A DNA stretch of 64,000 nt from Clostridiales bacterium (GCA_018371275.1 JAHALF010000010.1:1-64000); one strand, 5' to 3'. Shown: positions 1 to 9,372, numbered from the stretch's first letter. The notes: generated from the sequence alone by a model not told the origin. Translations and numbers: made by a program.

Positions 1-2
1 TT

Positions 3-41
3 AAGCCTAAGTATACTACTTCAGCGTTAGAATCTTTTTAA
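3..41 (+). pseudogene. 3' tail of an upstream reading frame ending in TAA, in frame with the surface protein
   Basis: The only frame open to the window edge reads twelve codons (ending ALESF) and stops at TAA 39-41. The same frame then continues without another stop into the surface protein (TVVVSASDVNLENM...). That continuation looks like the normal interior of a beta-repeat surface protein, so the stop probably interrupts one longer gene by mutation or sequencing error. A separate gene ending here is the alternative. Confidence 0.5.
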
Positions 42-80
42 ACAGTTGTAGTTTCTGCAAGCGATGTTAATCTTGAAAAT

Positions 81-2216
81 ATGACTATAGAAAAGGATTT
101 AATTATATCAGCAGGTGTTGGAGAAGGTGATGTAACTTTAACAAATGTAAATGTAAAAGGAAAAACAATAATATCTGGTGGTGGTAAACATTCTATACAC
201 GTTGAAGGTAATTCATCATTAGAAAATGTAGAAATTGCTAAAGATGGTGAACCTATTCGTATTGTTGCTAAAGATAATGCAAATATTGGAAATATTGTTT
301 TGACAGAACAAAATGCAGATACAATAATAGAGGGTAATGTAGATAGCATCCAATCTTTTTCATCAAATAAACAACTTGAAATAAGAGGTCAAGTTAATAA
401 TTTATCATTAAATGGTGATAACAGTAGTGTTAATTTAACACAAAATGGTAAAATAGAAAACATTGATAATAAATCATCAAATAATAGTTTTAATCTTGAC
501 AAAGGCACTAACATATCAAATATAAAAGGTGACTCAAATGTAAATATTAAAGGTGAAGGAAAAGTTTCAAATATTCAAAATAACTCAAATAATGGCTCCA
601 CACAAGAAAATAGTTCATCTAATTTACCAATGAGTGGTGGATCTGGCTCCTTACCTAATAATGGTAACAATAATAACAATAATGATAATAAAGTTGAAAA
701 ACCTAAAATTGTAAGTGTTGAATCTGTTGAAAATGGTTTAGTTAGATTTAAATTAGACAAGCCATTTAATGGTACTTTAACAAAAGATAAAGTTTCTATC
801 ATATGTACTTCTGGTGGAAGTGATATGACTGTTTTAAATGTTAAAACTTCAGATAATATAACATTTGATGTTACAACAGCTTATTATAAAGATAATACAT
901 ATAGTTTAGCTATTATATTTGAAGATAATACAATTACAGAAAAATCTTTTGAAGTTAGATCTCTTGCTCCTACAATTTCATCAGTAGTTGTTGAAAGAAA
1001 AACAGATGATAAAGCTAATGTTTTATACCAGTCTGATGCACCAGGTAAATTTTATTATGTTTTAAAAGAAGAGAAAAATACTAGATTAAGAAGAAGTATA
1101 TCTAATAATGATGAAATTACAGAAGATTATGTTGTAAAAAATGGTACTGCTTTAAATATGAAATATGGTGGAAACGAGATTGAACTTAATGACTTGAAAA
1201 AAGATACACCTTATACAATGTATTATGTTGCTGAAGATTTAGGTGGAAACAGAACAGTCTTAAAACAACTTTCTATAACTTCTAAAGCTGAAAATTTACC
1301 AGAAAATTCAGTAGAAGTTTTAAATGCTGAAGGGTTCTATAAAAATAATGGATTTTTTAAAGAAAACCACTGGTTTGAGTTCAAATTAAGTAATAAAGTA
1401 GAGGTTAAATTAGAAGACTTTTCTATATCTTGTCCTAGAGATGGTAAACTTACATTAGGAAGATTAGAAACAACAGATAATATAAATTATAAAGTATATA
1501 TGAAACCAGGATATATACCATCAAGTGATAACACTTACACTGTTCAAATTAATCTTCCAGATGGTAATACTGCTAAGAAAAGTTTCTTTGTAGACTTCTC
1601 TGAACCTTATATAACAGGAGTAAAAATTGTGCGTTCATCAGATTCTGATGCAGAAGTAACATTTAATTCAACTGAAGCAGGTACTTTATATTGGAAAGTT
1701 TTAGACCGTACAGATGTACCATCAGATACAACTCCTAAAGACCCTAATAAAATTATTAATGATGGAAATGAAGCTAACTTATACGAAGGACCTAATGTAT
1801 TACCTATAAACAATTTTAATGGTACTAAAAAGCTATTTTGTTTTGTTTCAAAAGATACAAAAGGAAACATTATGCAATATTATGATTACCACGAAATACC
1901 AGATGATATAACTAAGCCAGAAATTCCAAATCCAGGTAATAAACTTGATTTTAGGATAGTAAACATTTCTCATAATTCAATGGGTACTAACCTAGAAATA
2001 GAATCTAGTGAACCTAACTTTGAGATTTGGAGGGATTATGTTGAAATTAAAAATAAAAAAACAAATCAAGTTTATACAGGGTATAAATATATAGACACTG
2101 CAAATCCTAGTAGTGGAAATCCGACAATTACTGTAAAAAATGTACCTGCTGGTGATTATGAGTTAAAACTTTCTATAAATGGAAAAACAGGTACTCAAGA
2201 CTTTACTATACAATAA
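81..2216 (+). CDS. surface/secreted repeat protein, C-terminal part (5' end disrupted or outside window)
   Basis: This is the 711-residue C-terminal part of a probable exported protein. The first ~165 residues are short beta-strand repeats rich in N, V and G, of the kind found in clostridial S-layer-type and beta-helical surface proteins (phrases like 'VGEGDVTLTNVNVKG'). An N/S/G-rich linker follows at about residues 166-203, then several Ig-like or fibronectin-like modules to the end. No sorting signal, SLH domain or C-terminal membrane segment is visible, so any anchor must lie upstream of the window. ATG 81 has no ribosome binding site, and the frame stays open upstream to a TAA at 39-41; the true start is therefore probably outside the window and the gene may be broken. 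Family assignment is by pattern only; the ligand or function is unknown. Confidence 0.7.
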   Translation: MTIEKDLIISAGVGEGDVTLTNVNVKGKTIISGGGKHSIHVEGNSSLENVEIAKDGEPIRIVAKDNANIGNIVLTEQNADTIIEGNVDSIQSFSSNKQLEIRGQVNNLSLNGDNSSVNLTQNGKIENIDNKSSNNSFNLDKGTNISNIKGDSNVNIKGEGKVSNIQNNSNNGSTQENSSSNLPMSGGSGSLPNNGNNNNNNDNKVEKPKIVSVESVENGLVRFKLDKPFNGTLTKDKVSIICTSGGSDMTVLNVKTSDNITFDVTTAYYKDNTYSLAIIFEDNTITEKSFEVRSLAPTISSVVVERKTDDKANVLYQSDAPGKFYYVLKEEKNTRLRRSISNNDEITEDYVVKNGTALNMKYGGNEIELNDLKKDTPYTMYYVAEDLGGNRTVLKQLSITSKAENLPENSVEVLNAEGFYKNNGFFKENHWFEFKLSNKVEVKLEDFSISCPRDGKLTLGRLETTDNINYKVYMKPGYIPSSDNTYTVQINLPDGNTAKKSFFVDFSEPYITGVKIVRSSDSDAEVTFNSTEAGTLYWKVLDRTDVPSDTTPKDPNKIINDGNEANLYEGPNVLPINNFNGTKKLFCFVSKDTKGNIMQYYDYHEIPDDITKPEIPNPGNKLDFRIVNISHNSMGTNLEIESSEPNFEIWRDYVEIKNKKTNQVYTGYKYIDTANPSSGNPTITVKNVPAGDYELKLSINGKTGTQDFTIQ

Positions 2217-2265
2217 AATTTAATTAAAAATTTATTTTTTCTAATTTACTAATTATAATTATATT

Positions 2266-2329
2266 GGCTATCTGTTAATAGTTGTAGCAAATTTTTTAAA
2301 TTATCAGCTATATAACAAATAGCCTTTTT
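2266..2329 (+). terminator. probable terminator of the surface protein gene
   Basis: GGCTATCTGTTA (2266-2277) pairs with TAACAAATAGCC (2313-2324), 11 of 12 Watson-Crick plus one wobble, followed by TTTTTA. The loop is long (35 nt), so efficiency is uncertain. Confidence 0.55.
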
Positions 2330-2553
2330 ATTATTTTTGTTTAATATTTAAAATTTAAAAAATAAAATTTTTTAAACTGACAAAATATGAATAAAAAAGT
2401 ATTAACTCTTTTTTAAAGATACTAATAATAACAATTTATAACACTATTAGTTCTAATTGATATATTTTCTACCTTTTTTATTAATAACATGTATTAAACT
2501 ATGATGTTTGTCTATAAAAAAATGATATTTTATGTTATTTTTCATTCCTATAT

Positions 2554-2584
2554 ACAAAAAAACAGCCTAAATAAATAGGGCTGC
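2554..2584 (-). terminator. rho-independent terminator, leftward
   Basis: On the minus strand, CAGCCCTATTTATTTAGGCTG forms a stem (CAGCC with GGCTG plus A/T pairs) followed by seven T. It lies about 125 bases downstream of the nuclease-like gene ending at 2708 and probably terminates it. Confidence 0.65.
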
Positions 2585-2707
2585 TAATTTTAAACTGTAA
2601 AATATAAACTTTTAACAAATTTGCAAGTAGTCTAAACTTGTACAAATTCACTATTTTTTAGAATTTACCTCTTTATTTAAAGTCTTCAAAAATGAATATT
2701 ATAAAAA

Positions 2708-3784
2708 TTAAAAACTATCTGGCACAAGTTTCAATTTATTAATTGACTCATGTGCCTTAACCAACGCATCATAAACCGATAATACATCATCTGATTGCCA
2801 AGTACGTAATGATTTTTCATCAATAACACCTGCACTTTCTGCTATGATTTTAGACAATTGATTTTCATCAGCAACAGCAACTACAGCTTGTACAGCAGGA
2901 TTACTTTGAGCTTTTTTCAAATTAAGAATCAAACTATCAATAGATCCTTTTGATTGGACTTCAAAAACATAAATAGCCTTTCCCATATTTCCAATTTTAG
3001 CTTCCCACACCGCATCTACAACAGCACCTGTAGTAATTTTTACTTCAGAACGACTTTCAAAACCTAAAAGCTCACCAATTTTTACTAATGAATCTTTAAT
3101 TTCATCATGCAAAGATTTGAAGTCAACCTCATTACCCGATTCAGCCGAAGTATCTAATGATTGTTCTTCAACCTTTTTCTCAATAAGTGGTAAAATCTCA
3201 TCCCACATAAAATAATCTACATCCAAAAGATCATAATCTTTTACCCCTGATTTTTTTAATTCATTTGAAATTTCTTTTGCGTAAGAACATATCTCAAGAA
3301 ACTTTCTGCCAGTATACTGATAAGTATATTTTGGTAAATTAGAAATTCCTAAATATGCAAAACATTGTATTGTATTTTTATTGAATATAACATATTTATC
3401 TGGATGTACATATGATAATAATTCACTCATTGTAGCAGTACCCATTCCTTTTACTGACTTAAAAAACAAGTCCCATCGACTATCAATTTCATTACTTCCA
3501 TACAATAACTCTGAAATAAAATTTTTTAAATTTATAAATCCATTATCTTCAATCAATTTATCAATTATATATTTTTTATTTCCCCAAATTAACATCGACC
3601 AAAGTTTACTTATATACTCATAAAATTCATCTTCACTCATTGATAATATCTTATCTTTTGTAAATGATTGATAATAATCCTTACGTTCTTTTCTTTTATT
3701 AAAATTATCTTTGTAATAAGTTTCATTTATTTTTCTCTTTCTGATAAATTCAGAAATTGTAATTCGAAGTTTATCTTTATTCAA
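2708..3784 (-). CDS. putative PD-(D/E)XK-type nuclease, restriction/defence-like
   Basis: 358 residues, starting at TTG behind a strong GGGGGG ribosome binding site. The N-terminal two thirds are helical and contain a segment around 'SVKGMGTATMSELLSYVHPDKYVIFNK', which resembles the helix-hairpin-helix-like modules found before nuclease or McrB-type domains. The C-terminal third carries 'VVDAVWEA' (about residues 255-262) and 'FEVQSKGS' (274-281). That D...ExxxK pattern with strand-like flanks suggests a PD-(D/E)XK fold; E-x-Q-S-K is a variant of the usual ExK. It stands alone, with long AT-rich gaps on both sides and no methylase or helicase nearby, so it is not a standard restriction-modification pair. 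The activity (DNA nuclease) is inference; a plain regulatory or structural protein remains possible. Confidence 0.5.
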   Translation of the reverse strand: MNKDKLRITISEFIRKRKINETYYKDNFNKRKERKDYYQSFTKDKILSMSEDEFYEYISKLWSMLIWGNKKYIIDKLIEDNGFINLKNFISELLYGSNEIDSRWDLFFKSVKGMGTATMSELLSYVHPDKYVIFNKNTIQCFAYLGISNLPKYTYQYTGRKFLEICSYAKEISNELKKSGVKDYDLLDVDYFMWDEILPLIEKKVEEQSLDTSAESGNEVDFKSLHDEIKDSLVKIGELLGFESRSEVKITTGAVVDAVWEAKIGNMGKAIYVFEVQSKGSIDSLILNLKKAQSNPAVQAVVAVADENQLSKIIAESAGVIDEKSLRTWQSDDVLSVYDALVKAHESINKLKLVPDSF

Positions 3785-4287
3785 AATTATCCCCCCATAA
3801 TATTTTGTATATCATCTTATATTTCTTCTGGTGGATATTTAATTTTTTCAATAATTCTTAATAAACATATACAATTTTGTCCTTATAAACTAATGTTTTC
3901 ATAAATAAATTGTTTAATTTTTTCTTAAAGTTTAATCAAGTTCTTTTGTAATTGAAATAATTTCTTAAAATAGTAATTTTGAAAATTCAAATCCACTATA
4001 GTTATATGCTTATGCTAAATCAAGAATAATCAAATCGTACTTTTATATTTCTTATAAATATTTTTTGTTTCCCCAGAAGTACAAACAAAATCAACATTAA
4101 ATCTATTTCTATTAAAGGAATATTGTAATTCATATAACAAAGCTAATCATCTTCTAAAAGTAATAATTTAATCATATAAAAATTTCTTTCTCCTTGTATC
4201 AACATGTTTTCTATATACTTTACTAATATCAAGATTTTTGAAATTTTAATTATAGGCAAAACCCAAAATGTATAAATTCAAGTATTC
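3785..4287. other. 503-base intergenic region, possible decayed coding remnant
   Basis: No supported gene. On the minus strand a stop-to-stop stretch at 4033-4146 (38 codons) has protein-like composition (ends near 'NVDFVCTSGE'), with stops on both sides. It may be a decayed gene but is too short to call. No clear terminator for rlmD was seen. Confidence 0.4.
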
Positions 4288-5649
4288 CTAAATATTCTTT
4301 CTTTGTATTAACACCACAGTCTCAACGTGGTAAGTTCTAGGAAACATATCCATAATCTCTATTTTATCTATCTCATAATTATTATCAATAAATACCTTTA
4401 AATCTTTAGATAATGAAGATGCTTTACAAGAAATATAAACTATTCTATTTGCATTAAAATTATTTATTTTCTCTATTGCCTTAGGATTTATTCCTTCCCT
4501 TGGAGGATCTAAAATTATTAAATCTGGTTTTATATTTAGATTTTCAACAACCTTATATACATCTCCTGCTATAAACTCACAATTATGAATATTATTAAGT
4601 TTACAGTTTATTTTAGCTGCTTCTACAGCTTCTTCGACTAATTCCACACCTATAACTCTTTTAGCCTCTTTAGCTACTATTTGAGCTATTGTGCCAGTTC
4701 CACAATATAAATCAAAAACAGTTTGATTGGAAACTTCCCCAACAAATTTTTTAACAATACTGTATAATTTTTCAGCTCCAGCAGAATTAGTTTGAAAAAA
4801 TGAAAATAATGATATTTTAAAATCAAGGCCTAAAAGCTTTTCATAAAAATAATCATTTCCATATATAATACTTATATTATCAGCTTTTACAACATCTGCA
4901 CTAGAATCATTTAATATATGCAAAAATCCTTTTATTTCTCCATCTAATTTAAGACTTAATAAATTATCTTTTAACTTAATTAGATCTGTATCAAATTGAC
5001 TAGATGTTACTAATCCTATCATAATTTCTTTTGTAAAAAATGCTTGTCTAATTAATAAATGTCTAAGACTACCTGTTTTTTTCATTCTATGATAAAATGT
5101 TTCATTTGTATTCTTAAAATAATCTAAAACACGCTTTAATATTTTTCTTATATCATTAGATACTATTTTACAATCATATGCATTGGCAACTTCATAATAA
5201 CTATTCCTTTTTCTCATACCTAAAGATAGTTCCCCATCTATACCAGTATCACCAAAAGAAAATTCCATTTTGTTTCTATAACAGTTTATATCTGGACTTT
5301 TATTAATTCCCAAAAAGGTAAAATTATCTATACCTGCATCTTTTAATATATTAAGAACATTATTTTTTTTAATTTCTATTTCTTTATCATAAGAAATATT
5401 TTGATAAGTGCAACCACCACATAATCCAAAAACATTACAATCTGGTTCTATTTCATAATCTGCCTTTTCTATTATTTCTAATAAACGTCCTTCATATTTT
5501 TGTTTTTTCTTTTTTATAAGAGCTCTAACTTTCTGTCCTGGTATAGTATTTTTTATATAAACTTTATTATCACTAAAATTTCCAACTCCTTTGTTAGGAA
5601 ATACTATATCCTCTATATAAACTACTTCTTCTATATGTTTTTTAGCCAT
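4288..5649 (-). CDS. rlmD: 23S rRNA (uracil-5-)-methyltransferase, RlmD/RumA-TrmA family
   Basis: SAM-dependent m5U methyltransferase of rRNA, 453 residues, the usual family length. An N-terminal TRAM-like RNA-binding segment is followed by cysteines in 'CNVFGLCGGC' plus a later cysteine in 'AYDCK', the ligands expected for a 4Fe-4S cluster. The SAM-binding loop 'DLYCGTGTIAQ', the 'LDPPREG' motif and the catalytic cysteine in 'VYISCKASSLSKDL' are all present. Clostridial members are usually annotated RlmD, but family members also modify other uridines (RlmC, RlmCD), so the exact site is not decided. It lies downstream of mnmA on the same strand with a ~120-base gap, so co-transcription is possible. 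The start ATG has a good AAAGGAG site. Confidence 0.93.
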   Translation of the reverse strand: MAKKHIEEVVYIEDIVFPNKGVGNFSDNKVYIKNTIPGQKVRALIKKKKQKYEGRLLEIIEKADYEIEPDCNVFGLCGGCTYQNISYDKEIEIKKNNVLNILKDAGIDNFTFLGINKSPDINCYRNKMEFSFGDTGIDGELSLGMRKRNSYYEVANAYDCKIVSNDIRKILKRVLDYFKNTNETFYHRMKKTGSLRHLLIRQAFFTKEIMIGLVTSSQFDTDLIKLKDNLLSLKLDGEIKGFLHILNDSSADVVKADNISIIYGNDYFYEKLLGLDFKISLFSFFQTNSAGAEKLYSIVKKFVGEVSNQTVFDLYCGTGTIAQIVAKEAKRVIGVELVEEAVEAAKINCKLNNIHNCEFIAGDVYKVVENLNIKPDLIILDPPREGINPKAIEKINNFNANRIVYISCKASSLSKDLKVFIDNNYEIDKIEIMDMFPRTYHVETVVLIQRKNI

Positions 5650-5773
5650 AAAATTCTCCTTTTATAATTAAATATTAAAAAAACTTTATTTAATAAATAT
5701 TGTTTATATTATATATTTAAATCAAAATATATTCAATATAAAAATAAAATTAAATAAAGTCTTTATTATAAAA

Positions 5774-6850
5774 TTATTTATATATAATTCCTCCACCAAG
5801 CACATACTCACCATCATAAAAAACAGCAGCTTGCCCTGGTGTAATAGCCCTTTGAGGATGTTCAAATATAGCTTCTACTATATTATCATCTATTTTTCTT
5901 ATTATACAAGGAGATTGTTTTTGACTATATCTAAGCTTGCCTAATACTTCTACTTCTCCTTCTATATCTTCAACACTCATAAAATTAAAATTTTTTATTA
6001 AAACATTATATTTAAATAATCCCTCATTCTCAGTTAAAACAACTTCATTTTTATCTGCTCTAATTTCAGATACATACATAGGCTTTCCAAAAGCTATACC
6101 AAGCCCTTTTCTTTGACCTATTGTATAATTAGTTATCCCTTGATGCTTACCTAATACATTACCATTAATATCTATAAAGTTACCTTCTTTAATATTAATA
6201 TTAGAATTTTCTCTAATAAATTTTGAATAATTTCCATCAGGAACAAAACATATATCTTGGCTATCTGGTTTATTAGCAACTACAAGTCCAATATCTTTAG
6301 CAATTTTTCTAACTGTATCTTTGTCATAATCACCAATTGGCATTAAAGTTTTTTCTAACTGAAATTGAGTTAAGTTGTACAAAGCATAAGTTTGGTCTTT
6401 TGCTTCTGTATTTGCTGTCTTTATAGTATATCTATTAGTTATAGGGTGTTTAACTATTCTTGCATAATGTCCAGTAGCAATATAATCTGCACCTAAAGAT
6501 AAAGCCTTTTGTAAAAGACTTTCCCATTTTACATATCTATTACAAGCAATACAAGGATTAGGAGTTAGTCCTTTAGAATATTCGTCTATAAAATAGTCTA
6601 TAACATTTTCTTTAAATTCTTTTTTAAAATTTAAAACATAATAAGGTATATCTATTTTTTTAGCTACACTTCTAGCATCATCTACAGCAGAAAAACCACA
6701 GCAACCACCATTATCTTCAAGACATTCTCTTTTCTCATCTTGCCATATTTGCATAGTAATACCTATAACATCATAACCTTGCTCTTTTAATAAATAAGCA
6801 GTAACAGAGCTATCAACTCCACCACTCATGCCAACTACAACTTTTTTCAT
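5774..6850 (-). CDS. mnmA: tRNA-specific 2-thiouridylase MnmA
   Basis: Adenylates and thiolates U34 of tRNA (Lys, Glu, Gln anticodons) using sulfur passed from the cysteine desulfurase. 358 residues, full length. Motifs: PP-loop 'GMSGGVDSSV' near the N terminus, first catalytic cysteine in 'PNPCIACNRYVKW' (about residue 100), second in 'QDICFVPDGNY' (about 200), then the C-terminal beta-barrel. It follows iscU by 9 bases in the iscR-iscS-iscU-mnmA order common in Clostridia, which puts the sulfur donor and the user enzyme in one transcript. Confidence 0.97.
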   Translation of the reverse strand: MKKVVVGMSGGVDSSVTAYLLKEQGYDVIGITMQIWQDEKRECLEDNGGCCGFSAVDDARSVAKKIDIPYYVLNFKKEFKENVIDYFIDEYSKGLTPNPCIACNRYVKWESLLQKALSLGADYIATGHYARIVKHPITNRYTIKTANTEAKDQTYALYNLTQFQLEKTLMPIGDYDKDTVRKIAKDIGLVVANKPDSQDICFVPDGNYSKFIRENSNINIKEGNFIDINGNVLGKHQGITNYTIGQRKGLGIAFGKPMYVSEIRADKNEVVLTENEGLFKYNVLIKNFNFMSVEDIEGEVEVLGKLRYSQKQSPCIIRKIDDNIVEAIFEHPQRAITPGQAAVFYDGEYVLGGGIIYK

Positions 6851-6859
6851 AAATATCCC

Positions 6860-7297
6860 CTATTCTTCATTTTCAATATGATGATGGTGGTCAGAATCTT
6901 TAGGAGCTTCTAAACCTTCTATTGTTATATTGTTTTTCTTAGCATAGTCCCATAAAGCTGATTGTAAAGCTTCTTCAGCAAGACAAGAACAATGTACTTT
7001 AACAGGTGGAAGTCCATCTAATGCTTCCATAACAGATTTATTTGTTATTTTAAGAGCCTCTTCAATAGTTTTACCTATTATAAGTTCAGTTGCCATACTA
7101 CTTGTAGCAACAGCTGCACCACAACCAAATGTTTTAAATTTAGCGTCTTGAACTATATTATCTTCTATTTTTAAATAAACTTTCATTATATCGCCACATT
7201 TAGCGTTTCCAACAGTACCAACCCCACTAGCATCTTCTATTTCGCCAACATTTCTAGGATTCATAAAATGGTCCATAACTTTTTCACTATATTGCAT
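6860..7297 (-). CDS. iscU: Fe-S cluster assembly scaffold IscU (NifU N-terminal-like)
   Basis: Scaffold on which [2Fe-2S]/[4Fe-4S] clusters are built from IscS sulfur. About 145 residues. Three cluster cysteines are visible in 'NAKCGDIM', 'TFGCGAAVATSSM' and 'VHCSCLAEEAL'. An ATG three codons upstream (7306) directly abuts the AAAGGAAG site; starting at 7297 gives ~9-base spacing and the usual family start (MQYSEKVMDHF), so 7297 is preferred. The last ten residues are His/Asp-rich ('SDHHHHIENEE'), a natural metal-binding-looking tail also seen in some clostridial homologues. It lies between iscS and mnmA. Confidence 0.95.
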   Translation of the reverse strand: MQYSEKVMDHFMNPRNVGEIEDASGVGTVGNAKCGDIMKVYLKIEDNIVQDAKFKTFGCGAAVATSSMATELIIGKTIEEALKITNKSVMEALDGLPPVKVHCSCLAEEALQSALWDYAKKNNITIEGLEAPKDSDHHHHIENEE

Positions 7298-7354
7298 AAT
7301 TTTCATCTTCCTTTCAATTTATCTAAATATATATAATTATTTATAAAACTAATA

Positions 7355-8536
7355 TTATTTTTGGCTAGCTAAAAATTCTTCATATAAAGGAGATATTTCT
7401 CTCATTCTAGAAACAATAGGAGGTAATTTTTCTAATATATACTCTATGTCTTCTTCTGTATTATATAACCCTAAAGATAACCTAAGAGAACCATGAGCCT
7501 TTTCGTGCGGTAATCCAATAGCCAATAAAACATGAGATGGGTCTAAAGAACCAGATGTGCAAGCACTACCACTAGATGCACAAATATTATTCATATCTAA
7601 AAGTAACAGAACAGACTCTCCTTCTATAAATTCAAATGATATATTACAATTTCCAGGCATTCTATTTTCTCTAGAGCCATTTAATCTTGAATATGGTATA
7701 GTGTTTAATATTCCATCTATTAATTTATCTCTTAACTTAGTAAGCCTTTCCATCTCTGTATCAAGTTCTTCAACAGCAAGCTCTAAAGCTGTTCCCATAC
7801 CTATAATACTATCTATATTCTCAGTACCAGCTCTTCTATTTCTTTCTTGAGCTCCACCATGAATTAATGGTGTAATTTTTATACCTTTTCTTATATATAA
7901 AGCACCTATTCCTTTAGGCCCATAAAATTTATGTGCAGACATAGATAATAAGTCTATATTCATTTCTTTAACATCAACAGGTATATGTCCAACAGCTTGA
8001 ACAGCATCTGTATGGAAAAGTATACCTTTTTCTCTAGCTATTTGCCCTATTTCTTTAATAGGATTTATTGTTCCTATTTCATTATTAGCAAACATTATAG
8101 ATATAAGTATAGTATCCTCTCTTATAGCATTTTTTAACTGATCTATACTTATATTTCCTTCTTCATCAACAGGTAAATATGTTACTTCATATCCAATAGT
8201 TTCTAAATATTGACAAACGTGTAGTATAGCATGGTGTTCTACATTAGTTGTTATTATATGTTTACCTTTTTTCTTGTAGCTTTCAGCAATTCCTTTTAAT
8301 GCCCAATTGTTAGATTCAGACCCTCCACCAGTAAAATATATTTCATTTTTATCTGCATTAATAGCTTTTGCAACTTTTTCTCTATTTTCCTCTATAATAG
8401 ATTTATTTTCCCTAGCTATTTTATATACACTAGAAGGGTTACCATAAGCTTTTTCTAAATTTTCTATCATAACCTTTGCAACTTCTGGTCTTATTCTAGT
8501 TGTCCCAGCATTGTCTAAATAAATTTCTTTTTTCAT
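7355..8536 (-). CDS. iscS: cysteine desulfurase IscS/NifS
   Basis: PLP enzyme that takes sulfur from L-cysteine, forming alanine, and passes it as a persulfide to IscU and MnmA. 393 residues. The PLP lysine lies in 'SMSAHKFYGPKG' (about residue 206), the substrate-side His in 'TTNVEHHAIL' and the mobile-loop catalytic cysteine in 'SSGSACTSGS' (about 328). It is preceded by iscR with a 12-base gap and its own GGAGA site, and followed 48-57 bases later by iscU. The clostridial context suggests NifS-type nomenclature is equally valid. Confidence 0.96.
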   Translation of the reverse strand: MKKEIYLDNAGTTRIRPEVAKVMIENLEKAYGNPSSVYKIARENKSIIEENREKVAKAINADKNEIYFTGGGSESNNWALKGIAESYKKKGKHIITTNVEHHAILHVCQYLETIGYEVTYLPVDEEGNISIDQLKNAIREDTILISIMFANNEIGTINPIKEIGQIAREKGILFHTDAVQAVGHIPVDVKEMNIDLLSMSAHKFYGPKGIGALYIRKGIKITPLIHGGAQERNRRAGTENIDSIIGMGTALELAVEELDTEMERLTKLRDKLIDGILNTIPYSRLNGSRENRMPGNCNISFEFIEGESVLLLLDMNNICASSGSACTSGSLDPSHVLLAIGLPHEKAHGSLRLSLGLYNTEEDIEYILEKLPPIVSRMREISPLYEEFLASQK

Positions 8537-8548
8537 AAAAACCGTCTC

Positions 8549-8971
8549 CTATTCGTCTTTAATTAGGTCTTTTAGGCTTATAGAATGTGCTGCTTCTGCT
8601 AGCTTATCGCTTATCATTTCCCAAGCATCTCTTACTACACATTCGCTACAATCGGCATCGCCACATTTTTTCTTAGGTGGTTGATTTTCCAAGCAATCCA
8701 CAAGAGCAAGACTTCCTTCTAATATTTTTAATAAATCTCCAACAGATATATCTTCTGGATTTTTATTTAAAATATATCCACCTTGAGCTCCTCTAACGCT
8801 TTTTACAACTTCAGCTTTTTTTAAAACAGCCATAAGTTGCTCAAGATAATTTTCTGGTATTCCTTGTCTTTGTGCTATACTTTTAAGGGAAATACATTTG
8901 TCATCTTTAGAGTTCATAGCTAAATCTACCATAGCCTTTATTCCATATCTACCACGTGTTGAAATTTTCAT
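8549..8971 (-). CDS. iscR: Rrf2-family Fe-S regulator IscR
   Basis: 140-residue winged-helix repressor that senses Fe-S status and controls the isc operon. The N-terminal 'MKISTRGRYGIKAMVDLA' is the typical Rrf2 start. Cysteines in 'DCLENQPPKKKCGDADCSECV' provide the cluster ligands, placed as in IscR rather than in cluster-less CymR. It is first in the operon, with an AGGAGG site, so autoregulation is likely. A promoter candidate lies 34-63 bases upstream. Confidence 0.92.
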   Translation of the reverse strand: MKISTRGRYGIKAMVDLAMNSKDDKCISLKSIAQRQGIPENYLEQLMAVLKKAEVVKSVRGAQGGYILNKNPEDISVGDLLKILEGSLALVDCLENQPPKKKCGDADCSECVVRDAWEMISDKLAEAAHSISLKDLIKDE

Positions 8972-9004
8972 ATTTGCCTCCTAAATAACATATAAAATAT
9001 AACT

Positions 9005-9034
9005 ATTATAATATCAAATTTTATAAATAAACAA
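9005..9034 (-). promoter_or_regulatory. candidate isc operon promoter
   Basis: On the minus strand, TTGTTT (9029-9034) and TATAAT (9005-9010) are separated by 18 bases, just upstream of iscR. No convincing IscR operator was recognised. Confidence 0.5.
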
Positions 9035-9201
9035 GAAAAAATTTTAAGTTATAAACTGTAATATTTATATAATAAATATTACATAATTAAATTACCACTT
9101 TATTTTAATAATGTCAAGTATTTTAGTATAATTTATTTTTAGTTCTAAAATATATTTAAAAGAATATTATTTACTTAACTAATAAATTAAGGAGTGGTTT
9201 T

Positions 9202-9372
9202 ATGAATAATAACTTAAAAAATATCCCAAAACAATTTTTAAAAAACTCATCTTTTGATAGTAATTATAACACAGAAATATACATATCTTCAACACAAAAT
9301 AATAAAAAAAATACTAGTAATGATAATATTTGGTTTTTAATCATAATTTTAATATTATTTGATATTATATAA
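9202..9372 (+). CDS. small tail-anchored peptide (56 aa)
   Basis: ATG 9202 follows AAGGAG with 7-base spacing and encodes 56 residues. The N-terminal ~40 residues are polar and N/K/S-rich; the last ~14 residues (from about 'WFLIIILILF') are hydrophobic, ending the protein in the membrane. This looks like a small tail-anchored protein, of a shape also seen among spore and membrane stress peptides, but no family was recognised. It stands alone between iscR (divergent) and a GNAT gene (convergent), and a terminator hairpin follows at 9451. Confidence 0.6.
   Translation: MNNNLKNIPKQFLKNSSFDSNYNTEIYISSTQNNKKNTSNDNIWFLIIILILFDII

Larger units (their letters stand above)
2217..2707. other. 491-base intergenic region
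   Basis: Very AT-rich. It holds the two terminator hairpins listed separately. No supported reading frame, RNA gene or repeat family was seen between them (about 2331-2553). Confidence 0.6.

Noticed and set aside
38..349. Minus-strand reading frame opposite the surface protein
   Set aside because: Shadow frame with no ribosome binding site and atypical composition; the plus-strand protein is clearly coding.
580..700. AAT-rich repeat tract as a tandem or phase-variable repeat
   Set aside because: Encodes an irregular N/S/G linker; no exact repeat unit.
4033..4146. Possible decayed minus-strand coding remnant
   Set aside because: Only 38 codons between stops, no start or ribosome binding site; not distinguishable from chance in AT-rich DNA.
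5683..5760. 12-bp inverted repeat ACTTTATTTAAT/ATTAAATAAAGT between rlmD and mnmA
   Set aside because: Almost pure A/T with a loop over 50 bases; likely chance.
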